From the NCBI GenBank assembly GCA_945861605.1, contig CAMAVG010000057.1:1-5812 (forward strand): a stretch of 5,812 bases of DNA, read 5' to 3'. The DNA comes from Rickettsia typhi. GTDB taxonomy: Bacteria; Pseudomonadota; Alphaproteobacteria; Rickettsiales; Deianiraeaceae. Shown one piece after another: positions 1-4,913 of this stretch. The stretch's first letter is position 1. The number at the start of each line of letters is the position of its first letter. The notes under the pieces were generated by a model that ran no database searches, was not told where the DNA came from, and saw only the letters and a list, made by a program, of their open reading frames with translations. The translations under genes and the position numbers were made by a program.

Positions 1-51
1 GGCAGTATGAATGTCGTTAAATTGACATCACATATTAGACTTGAAAAATGA
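1..51 (+). CDS. C-terminal end of an upstream gene, possibly KwaA (partial)
   Basis: Frame 1 is open from the first base and ends at a TGA (49-51); the other two forward frames close within the first 20 bases. The readable tail is GSMNVVKLTSHIRLEK, a basic, non-membrane stretch too short to identify by itself. The TGA overlaps the next gene's ATG in an ATGA arrangement, the usual sign of translational coupling and a shared operon. If the next gene is kwaB, the expected upstream partner is kwaA, a small protein with four membrane helices. That identity is inferred from gene order only. The true start lies outside the window, and the in-frame ATG at 7 is unlikely to be it. Confidence 0.55.
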   Translation, partial: GSMNVVKLTSHIRLEK

Positions 52-971
52 CAAATCCTATTTATGCTATTAGCAACGACGGTAAAATTTTGCGTTTAGT
101 CACAGACGGAGATTTGCAAGAGAAGATCTTTGGTGAATTTAAAAAACAAGAAAATATTTTTTCAAACAAAACAAACCCTATTGATTATGTAGAAAATAAA
201 TCAATAACATCATTATTGCCAGATGATAGTTATTTTTTTATAAAAGATTTTCCTGATACATTAGGAATGGTAAAAGCCATAAATAGTGGAATATCTCACA
301 GCGAAGAAGTCCAATCAATCGATACAATAAAAGCAATATTTACAGGATATATAGATAAGAGCAGTAATAAATATTATTTTTTAATACAAGAATTCAACCA
401 AAGAACTTCTGGCTCTTTAAAAAAATTTCGTTTTGGCTTTGCTAAAAATACATTTATACCAATAAGTAGTTCGGTTTTGTCACTTGATTTAAAATTGACA
501 GCAATTTTTGTGTGTGATACAAACAAAATAGGATTGGGCGAATTAAGGTTTGTAACATTTGCTGGCGTGTGTAGAATTTTTGATATGGAGGAATATAAAC
601 ACAATGCAAGCGATAAAGATGTACAAGATTTTCTACGGCACCCTCTACTTGATTTTACAGAATTTCAAACACAGCAGCAAAACTTATTTACTGGCGATGA
701 TGGATTTGAGAAGTTTATTAAAAATCATCGTGCAAAAAAGATAGGATTTATTATGCAATCTAAAATTTTAAATGACATTACCATTGAAGATTTATACGAG
801 GGGATAAAAGAAGTTGGAATTGACGCAAAAATAGAAAATAATAAAATTGTAGTGCCATCAGAGATACCAGAGTTTGAAACATTTTTAAAATGTTTAAGTG
901 AGGAGGTGTACAACGGTCGGTTTACAAAAGAAACATTTGAAGCACTATCACGGAAAAAATATAAAAAATAG
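48..971 (+). CDS. KwaB-like (DUF4868) putative anti-phage defence protein
   Basis: This 307-residue soluble protein has no signal peptide or membrane segment. From memory of the DUF4868/KwaB family (about 315 residues), these features fit: a beta-rich middle ending in SLDLKLTAIF (145-154); LRFVTF followed by RIFDMEEY (166-183), then an acidic helix DKDVQDF; RAKKIGFIMQS (228-238) before ITIEDL; NKIVVP (265-270); and a C-terminal FLKCLSEEVYNGRFTK with a closing SRKK (301-304). In known Kiwa systems KwaB binds DNA and works with the membrane protein KwaA to block phage replication and late transcription. The ATG overlaps the upstream stop codon, as expected for a kwaA-kwaB pair. There is no Shine-Dalgarno sequence, so translation probably depends on coupling. 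Base composition is strikingly low: lines 181-360 hold 48 G+C of 180. Three of its nine arginines use CGG. Together these suggest acquisition by transfer. The family call rests on recalled motifs and needs a profile search. Confidence 0.66.
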   Translation: MTNPIYAISNDGKILRLVTDGDLQEKIFGEFKKQENIFSNKTNPIDYVENKSITSLLPDDSYFFIKDFPDTLGMVKAINSGISHSEEVQSIDTIKAIFTGYIDKSSNKYYFLIQEFNQRTSGSLKKFRFGFAKNTFIPISSSVLSLDLKLTAIFVCDTNKIGLGELRFVTFAGVCRIFDMEEYKHNASDKDVQDFLRHPLLDFTEFQTQQQNLFTGDDGFEKFIKNHRAKKIGFIMQSKILNDITIEDLYEGIKEVGIDAKIENNKIVVPSEIPEFETFLKCLSEEVYNGRFTKETFEALSRKKYKK

Positions 972-988
972 GTCAAGATTGTATATAA

Positions 989-1735
989 TTACCTAAAAGT
1001 TCCATCAATTTCTTGCAAAATATTGCAAATCGCCAAATCATACACCTTCAACTGCGAAATATCGGAATGATGTATCACGATTTTATGAGAATTGTCATCT
1101 TCACGAATGATATGGTGTTCAAAATTCATATTTCTCGCAAATTCTTCAATTTTTTCGGCGAATAACTCGACCGGTACTTTTGTGACGATTTGCCTCGTAA
1201 AAAAATTGCACCCGCTAAGGATATCGCGTTGTAAAATTTCCAAAACCTCGCTGGTGCATTGGAGCGAATCATCAACGCAAATAATGTTTGCAAACCAAAA
1301 CCCAAAATGCGGACTGTCTTTTTTGTGCAAAAGTGTGGAACTCCGTGGAAGCAGAACTTTTTTTGCCAAATTTTCGGTATACTCCATACCATTTTTTTGC
1401 AAATGAGTGGAATAAATCGCCATCGCTTCTGGTGAAATTTCCAATGGCACACTGAATATATTGGCAATCGCACTTGCAATATGGTGAAAATTTTGACCGC
1501 CAAGCGAACCCGACACAAAAACAATATTGAAGCCTCGCGAAAGTTCATCGATGGATTTCTCAATTTCCAGTTTTTCGTTGCGTATCAAGTGAATTTCCGA
1601 AATGCGTCTGCCAATTTCATGAAAATGACGATTCGCCAGCGATATTTTCCGAGTGAAGTTCTCAAGTGAAAAATTCGTTGGCGATATCTCAAGAAATACA
1701 ATGTCCGTACTGTGAAATTTTGGGATATCAATCAC
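989..1735 (-). CDS. Degenerate MoCF-domain (CinA N-terminal/MoaB-like) protein
   Basis: This 248-residue protein matches, in order, the layout of alphaproteobacterial molybdopterin-binding proteins (COG1058). LANRHFHEIGRRISEIHLIR (33-52) stands where the family has a leader helix and EVRVIPD. IVFVSGSLGG (71-80) matches VFTTGGIGPT. IANIFSVPLEISPEAM (90-105) matches VAKAFGVPL..PEA. KKVLLPRSSTLL (125-136) matches RMARIPxGAxLI. The motif GGxGPTxDDxT is badly altered: the second Gly, the Pro, the Thr and both Asp residues are replaced (S77, G80, Q81, F83, H84). Pterin binding or catalysis is therefore unlikely, and its role is unknown. The start is a GTG (1733-1735) whose GTGA overlaps the secF stop, implying coupling to the ribosomal/secF operon of which it is the last gene. 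It ends 17 bases from the convergent kwaB-like gene. An intact reading frame with family-like length argues against a pseudogene. Confidence 0.62.
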   Translation of the reverse strand: MIDIPKFHSTDIVFLEISPTNFSLENFTRKISLANRHFHEIGRRISEIHLIRNEKLEIEKSIDELSRGFNIVFVSGSLGGQNFHHIASAIANIFSVPLEISPEAMAIYSTHLQKNGMEYTENLAKKVLLPRSSTLLHKKDSPHFGFWFANIICVDDSLQCTSEVLEILQRDILSGCNFFTRQIVTKVPVELFAEKIEEFARNMNFEHHIIREDDNSHKIVIHHSDISQLKVYDLAICNILQEIDGTFR

Positions 1736-2583
1736 GCGGATTGCTCACGAATTTTAAGGATTTCGAGGATTTTCGCCTCAAATGGAAGAAGGAACAACGC
1801 TGATATTGCAATCGACGATATCGTGCCAATAAAAATTCCGAAAACGACAATCTCGCAAAAATATTTGATATCCCCGCTTGTGAAGAAAATTATTGGCAAA
1901 ATTGCGAGAACTGTTGTCAGCGATGTGCCGATTGTCCTTGGGAGAGTTGAGTTTATAGCCTGATTTAGTCGCTCCTTGAAGTTGCATTTTGAGCTCAAAC
2001 TTGCGCGGATTTTATCGTAAACTATGACGGTATCGTTGACGGAATAGCCGACGATTGTCAAAAGTGCTGCGATTGTTGATATTCCAAATTCGATGTGCAT
2101 AATTTTAATGAACGCCATTGATAAAACCAAATCGTGGACGATCGTCACAATTGCGCCAAAGCTGTAATATGTGTTGAACCTGACAAGAATGTAGATGAAT
2201 ACTGTGGAAATTGCAAAAATAATCGCATAAATTGACTGCTTTATGAGAGAGGATGTCATCGACGGTGCAACGACTGCACTTGAATTAATTTGCGAAATAT
2301 TTGCAAAGTGCGAAGATAACTCTTCAAAGTTGCTGGTTTTTGCTGTTTTAATTGTGTATTTTCCGTTGCCAAGGCTTGCGGATGTTGCCTCGATAGTTGA
2401 AATGTAATCTTGAAATTGCGGTAAATTTTCGTTTGAAACTACGACTTCAAACACCGCACCACCTGTAAATTCAATGGATTTATTAAGAGGCACGGCGAAA
2501 ATTGAAAGTAATGCTATTGCAAAAGACGCCAATGTTATGCAAAGTATTCGAATTCTTTTGGATATTATATCAAAAGTCTTCAT
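1732..2583 (-). CDS. secF: Protein translocase subunit SecF
   Basis: SecF is an inner-membrane subunit that, with SecD and YajC, uses the proton gradient to help pull Sec substrates through SecYEG. The 283 residues carry the expected order of features. There is a first membrane helix (about 13-31), then the periplasmic motif IEFTGG (37-42; usually DFTGG). The periplasmic domain ends near INSSAVVAPSMTSSL. Five further helices follow at about 116-134, 142-160, 166-188, 216-235 and 243-268. Signature motifs are HD (150-151), GYSVNDTVIVYDKIR (179-193) and NSTLPRTIGTSLTT (211-224). Length is near the usual 300. It starts five bases after the rplE stop and ends in a GTGA overlap with the MoCF-like gene, so it sits inside a ribosomal-protein operon. 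secD, often the neighbour of secF, is not in the window and must be elsewhere. Confidence 0.95.
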   Translation of the reverse strand: MKTFDIISKRIRILCITLASFAIALLSIFAVPLNKSIEFTGGAVFEVVVSNENLPQFQDYISTIEATSASLGNGKYTIKTAKTSNFEELSSHFANISQINSSAVVAPSMTSSLIKQSIYAIIFAISTVFIYILVRFNTYYSFGAIVTIVHDLVLSMAFIKIMHIEFGISTIAALLTIVGYSVNDTVIVYDKIRASLSSKCNFKERLNQAINSTLPRTIGTSLTTVLAILPIIFFTSGDIKYFCEIVVFGIFIGTISSIAISALFLLPFEAKILEILKIREQSA

Positions 2584-2588
2584 AATGC

Positions 2589-3140
2589 TTATTTTACAGG
2601 CACTTTCAGCGAAGTAAGAAGTTCAACAGTTTGTTCGACACTTTTTGAATTTTTAATATGAAATGTAATTGAAAAACCGAACGGTCTTGAGATCATTCCA
2701 TAGTCAACTTCGTGAAAAACTGTGACATCGCGAATACCAATGTTGAAGTTGAATGCGTCATCGACTGCTTTTTTGCTATAACCTTTGAAATCTTTAATCC
2801 TTGGAAGGTTGATGTATACAAGTCTGTCAAGAAAGTTGTACATATTTTCGCGACGAAGAGTAACCTTGAAACCGGAGTTCATACCTTCACGAACCTTAAA
2901 TGCGGCAACGGATTTTTTAGCTTTAAGTGCGACACATTCTTGACCGCAAATTAGCCTGAAGACATTTCTTACGGCAGCAAAGTAGTTTTTATCTTGTGCA
3001 TCTGCACCCAAAGATGTTGAAATTACAATTTTGCTAATTGTAGGAATTTCCATTACATTTTTGATTTCAAACTTCTGTTGAAGGTGAGATCTGATATTTT
3101 TTTCGTAACTTTCCTTTGATAGAACAATATTTGCGGACAT
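2589..3140 (-). CDS. rplE: 50S ribosomal protein L5
   Basis: L5 binds 5S rRNA in the central protuberance of the large subunit and contacts the P-site tRNA. The 183-residue length is usual. Key family blocks are visible: KNVMEIPTISKIVISTSLG (28-46), the loop KAKKSVAAFKVREGM (73-87), and KVTLRRENMYNFLDRLV (92-108). These are followed by LPRIKDFKG (112-120), IGIRDVTVFHEVDY (134-147) and a C-terminal domain where the usual RGMDI is SRPFGFSI. The start ATG lies 11 bases after the rplX stop. Only a weak GCGAAG lies directly before it, so no convincing Shine-Dalgarno sequence is present. Its usual downstream neighbours in the spc operon, rpsN and rpsH, are absent; secF follows instead. Confidence 0.96.
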   Translation of the reverse strand: MSANIVLSKESYEKNIRSHLQQKFEIKNVMEIPTISKIVISTSLGADAQDKNYFAAVRNVFRLICGQECVALKAKKSVAAFKVREGMNSGFKVTLRRENMYNFLDRLVYINLPRIKDFKGYSKKAVDDAFNFNIGIRDVTVFHEVDYGMISRPFGFSITFHIKNSKSVEQTVELLTSLKVPVK

Positions 3141-3151
3141 CTTCGCTAAAT

Positions 3152-3475
3152 TTAATTAATTTCTTTATTTGTCTTTTTCAGAACTCTCACTTTTTTGCCT
3201 GCGGTAATCTTGAAGCCAACGCGTGATGCTTTTCCGTCCTCTGTAGCCAAAGATACATTAGAAATGTGAATTGGAAGATCAACAATTGAATAGTTTTCAC
3301 TGTTTTCTTGTGTGATTTTTTTCGCTCTTTTTCTTGTTTGGTAGCCATCAAGTGTAACGCGGTCGTTATCAATTGTTTTGATAGCATAAGTTTTGCCTTT
3401 GTAAAGCTTGCTGCCTGTTAGAAGCACGACTTTATCGCCAACTTTGTATTTTTTTGAAATTCGATTGTGTAACAT
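3152..3475 (-). CDS. rplX: 50S ribosomal protein L24
   Basis: L24 is an early-assembly protein that binds the 5' region of 23S rRNA near the exit tunnel. The 107 residues contain an N-terminal KOW-type segment (YKVGDKVVLLTGSKLYKGK, about 10-28) and the hallmark LPIHISNV (67-74). The ending SRVGFKITAGKKVRVLKKTN (84-103) is also typical of bacterial L24. The segment between (KRAKKITQEN) replaces the usual NxVKKHxKP region and is more divergent. The ATG is nine bases after the rplN stop, in a very AT-rich junction with no ribosome-binding site. Order L14-L24-L5 is the conserved spc order. Confidence 0.95.
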   Translation of the reverse strand: MLHNRISKKYKVGDKVVLLTGSKLYKGKTYAIKTIDNDRVTLDGYQTRKRAKKITQENSENYSIVDLPIHISNVSLATEDGKASRVGFKITAGKKVRVLKKTNKEIN

Positions 3476-3484
3476 ATATATATT

Positions 3485-3850
3485 TTATAAAACTTCAGGG
3501 GCAAGTGATGCAATTTTCAGGAATCTTGATCTCACTTCACGAGCAATAGGACCAAAAACACGAGTAGCAATCGGTTCGTCTTTTTTGTCGATCAATACAA
3601 CTGAATTTGAGTTGAAAGAAACGATTGAGCCGTCTGCTCTTTTAATGTTTTGTTTTGTGCGAACGATTACTGCGCGACAAACCTCAGATTTTTTTACTTT
3701 TCCATTTGGAATTGCAGTTTTAACGGCAACTGTAATAATTTCACCAACATTTGCCCATCTTGTTACAGAGCCACCATAAACATGAATACATTCAACGGTT
3801 TTTGCACCGGAGTTATCCGCAACAGTTAAGCGAGTACCTAATATTATCAT
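3485..3850 (-). CDS. rplN: 50S ribosomal protein L14
   Basis: L14 sits at the subunit interface of the large subunit, binding 23S rRNA and forming an intersubunit bridge. The 121 residues are one short of the usual 122. Nearly every family signature is present: TRLTVADNSGAKTVECIHV (6-24), the VYGGS turn, KVKKSEVCRAVIVRTK (51-66), RADGSIVSFNSNSVVLID (71-88), and ATRVFGPIAREVR ending in KIASLAPEVL. The family's FMKI is FLKI here. The start MIILGTRL corresponds to the usual MIQxxT. It begins seven bases after the rpsQ stop with no Shine-Dalgarno sequence. Confidence 0.97.
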   Translation of the reverse strand: MIILGTRLTVADNSGAKTVECIHVYGGSVTRWANVGEIITVAVKTAIPNGKVKKSEVCRAVIVRTKQNIKRADGSIVSFNSNSVVLIDKKDEPIATRVFGPIAREVRSRFLKIASLAPEVL

Positions 3851-3857
3851 AAATTTT

Positions 3858-4097
3858 TTATACTAAAACAGTTTTTATAATCCACTTTTTTGATTTTGAA
3901 ATCGGTTTTGATTCCTCAATTTCAACTTTTTGACCAGCTTCAACCTTTTGACCAGCTTCAACATGCGCCATATATTTTGTTGTTAGGCGAATAATTTTTT
4001 TGTAAAGAGGATGCGCCTTAACCTTTACAACAGTCACGGAAACGGTTTCATGGCTAATCACCTTTTCAACGGCACCAACTAATACTCTTTTTGGCAT
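3858..4097 (-). CDS. rpsQ: 30S ribosomal protein S17
   Basis: S17 is a primary 16S rRNA-binding protein needed early in small-subunit assembly. The chosen ATG (4095-4097) gives 79 residues beginning MPKRVLVG, the standard alphaproteobacterial start. The frame is open upstream to a TTG at 4151, but that extension would cover the promoter. Family landmarks are VVKVKAHPLYKKIIR (23-37), KYMAH (41-45), VEIEESKPISKSKKW (58-72). The loop between H45 and the EIEE block is two exact copies of VEAGQK (46-57) from an 18-base tandem repeat, where most S17 proteins have a non-repetitive DExNxxKVGDVV-like stretch. It is the first gene of the minus-strand operon. rpmC (L29), which normally precedes it, is missing here; a divergent tRNA stands in its place. 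Confidence 0.95.
   Translation of the reverse strand: MPKRVLVGAVEKVISHETVSVTVVKVKAHPLYKKIIRLTTKYMAHVEAGQKVEAGQKVEIEESKPISKSKKWIIKTVLV
3921..3962. repeat. 18-base tandem repeat inside rpsQ
   Basis: The sequence has an 18-base period over about 2.3 copies with a single mismatch (3927 against 3945). Read on the minus strand it encodes VEAGQK twice, followed by a third VE. Because 18 is a multiple of three, the frame is kept. Confidence 0.85.
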
Positions 4098-4122
4098 ATC
4101 AATAATCAATTTAATGTTCTTG

Positions 4123-4151
4123 CTTGTAAATTCGCAAAAAATAAATGTCAA
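4123..4151 (-). promoter_or_regulatory. Promoter of the rpsQ-rplN-rplX-rplE-secF operon
   Basis: On the minus strand a perfect -35 box TTGACA (4146-4151) is followed, after exactly 17 bases, by TACAAG (4123-4128, four of six matches to TATAAT). Transcription would start near 4116 and leave a leader of about 20 bases before the rpsQ ATG. This supports the short S17 start and shows the ribosomal slice is independently transcribed. It is a motif-based call. Confidence 0.6.
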
Positions 4152-4225
4152 GTATTTTTATCTTGATTTTCAAAAATAATAAAAGCAGATTTTGAAATAG
4201 TGTTTTAAAGTGAACATTAGTGCAA

Positions 4226-4302
4226 GCACCCGTAGTTCAACTGGATAGAATATTGCCCTCCGAAGGCAAAGGTTGTGGGTTCGAACCCCGCCGGGTGCAC
4301 CA
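4226..4302 (+). tRNA. tRNA-Arg (anticodon CCG), CCA encoded
   Basis: A full cloverleaf can be drawn by hand. The acceptor stem is GCACCCG (4226-4232) with CGGGTGC (4292-4298). The D stem is GTTC/GAAT (4235-4238, 4248-4251). The anticodon stem is a perfect TTGCC/GGCAA (4253-4257, 4265-4269). The loop CTCCGAA puts CCG at 4260-4262. The T arm is GTGGG/CCCGC with loop TTCGAAC (4280-4286). The discriminator base is A4299 and CCA is encoded at 4300-4302. It reads the arginine codon CGG, which is used in this window, for example three times in the KwaB-like gene. It diverges from rpsQ. Its own promoter is unclear: TTGAAA (4192-4197) with CATTAG (4215-4220) is only a weak candidate. Confidence 0.96.
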
Positions 4303-4320
4303 ATGTTTTAAGTTGGTGCA
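4296..4320. other. Perfect 8-bp inverted repeat spanning the tRNA 3' end
   Basis: TGCACCAA (4296-4303) is the exact reverse complement of TTGGTGCA (4313-4320), with a nine-base loop. The left arm contains the last acceptor bases and the CCA of the tRNA. No T-run follows on either strand, so it is not a classical intrinsic terminator. It may affect 3' processing, or stop transcripts between the two convergent genes. Confidence 0.5.
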
Positions 4321-4341
4321 TGGCGATGGCATGGGCTGAAA

Positions 4342-4791
4342 TTACATGATGTAATCCATATCGTATTTTTGTTCAATTTTTTTAGAATTCAGCGTGTACT
4401 GCTCTAAAGTAATTTCTTTTGCTTCAAGCTTTTCTTGTAATTTAGCCAAATCTTTTTTCTTAGCCTTGGACAAAGCATTCTTCGTTGCGTAGTAGTTCTT
4501 TTCGTTTGCACCATCAATAGCACCAACTACCGTCCATGAAATATTTATTGGCCAAATTATCGAACCAGCAAGGTTCGCAACACCAAGACCATAATTCCCG
4601 TTGTAGAAATCTGCAAGACCAAGCGGTAACACACCAAGACCAGCCGCCAAATTAGGATTTTTCACCTCAGTATAGTATTCAGGCATTGTTTGTTTAACTG
4701 CTTGAAGTTTGCTTTTTTGTTCAGGAGTGATATCAACACACGATTGCAATAATGCAACGGCAAGACCAACGCAAGCGATTTTTTTCAACAT
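4342..4791 (-). CDS. Small lipoprotein with hydrophobic glycine-rich core, unknown function
   Basis: The gene is not recognised by name. From the ATG at 4789-4791 it encodes 149 residues. The signal peptide MLKKIACVGLAVALLQSC has a lipobox LQSC with the lipid-carrying Cys at position 18, so the product should be exported and lipid-anchored. After a short polar spacer (TPEQKSKLQAVKQ) comes a hydrophobic, glycine-rich core: NPNLAAGLGVLPLGLADFYN (45-64) and YGLGVANLAGSIIWPINISW (67-86). It resembles the proline/glycine hairpins of small TM2-like membrane proteins. Residues 103-143 form a highly charged Lys/Glu helix, possibly a coiled coil. An upstream TTG at 4830 is in frame but would lie ahead of the predicted transcription start. 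The gene is alone on its strand, facing the tRNA and divergent from asd. Confidence 0.75.
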   Translation of the reverse strand: MLKKIACVGLAVALLQSCVDITPEQKSKLQAVKQTMPEYYTEVKNPNLAAGLGVLPLGLADFYNGNYGLGVANLAGSIIWPINISWTVVGAIDGANEKNYYATKNALSKAKKKDLAKLQEKLEAKEITLEQYTLNSKKIEQKYDMDYIM

Positions 4792-4819
4792 AGGAAATAA
4801 AAATAAGTTACTTTTTTTG

Positions 4820-4849
4820 ATTATCCACAAAAAAAAGTGGTAATGTCAA
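4820..4849 (-). promoter_or_regulatory. Promoter of the lipoprotein gene
   Basis: On the minus strand TTGACA (4844-4849) is followed after 18 bases by GATAAT (4820-4825), five of six matches to the -10 consensus. Transcription would begin near 4813, about 22 bases before the ATG at 4791. This supports that start over the TTG at 4830. Confidence 0.6.
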
Positions 4850-4860
4850 GAAAAAATAAT

Positions 4861-4889
4861 TTGACAATTCCATTCACTCAACTTATGTT
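4861..4889 (+). promoter_or_regulatory. Promoter of asd
   Basis: A perfect -35 box TTGACA (4861-4866) is followed after 17 bases by TATGTT (4884-4889, four of six matches). The predicted transcription start near 4896 leaves a leader of under 20 bases before the asd ATG. It lies back to back with the lipoprotein promoter, the two -35 boxes being 11 bases apart. Confidence 0.6.
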
Positions 4890-4913
4890 TAAGTATATGT
4901 TTTACTATCAAAA

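Noticed and set aside
22..27. Perfect TTGACA as a -35 box for the KwaB-like gene
   Set aside because: A -10 box at normal spacing would fall on the start codon (about 45-50); the bases are explained as coding sequence of the upstream gene.
374..976. Minus-strand open frames (374-604, 725-976) and a plus frame (559-744) inside the KwaB-like gene
   Set aside because: They have no recognisable domain and lie inside a longer, coherent coding frame.
969..995. TAGGT/ACCTA inverted repeat as a bidirectional terminator between the convergent genes
   Set aside because: The stem is only five to six A/T-rich pairs with a 17-base loop and no T-run; it is likely chance.
1092..1406. Open frame on the plus strand opposite the MoCF-like gene, and a second minus frame at 1126-1563
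   Set aside because: Both are shadows of 989-1735, whose frame carries the family pattern and the coupled start.
4098..4151. 18-residue N-terminal extension of S17 from a TTG at 4151
   Set aside because: It overlaps the predicted promoter and is unlike any S17 start; MPKRVLVG at 4097 is the family start.
4226..4320. tRNA 3' end plus TTGGTGCA as an integration (att) site
   Set aside because: The second copy is inverted, not direct, and there is no integrase or phage-like gene nearby.
4792..4830. 13-residue N-terminal extension of the lipoprotein from a TTG at 4830
   Set aside because: It lies across the predicted -10 box and would spoil the signal peptide that begins at the ATG at 4791.
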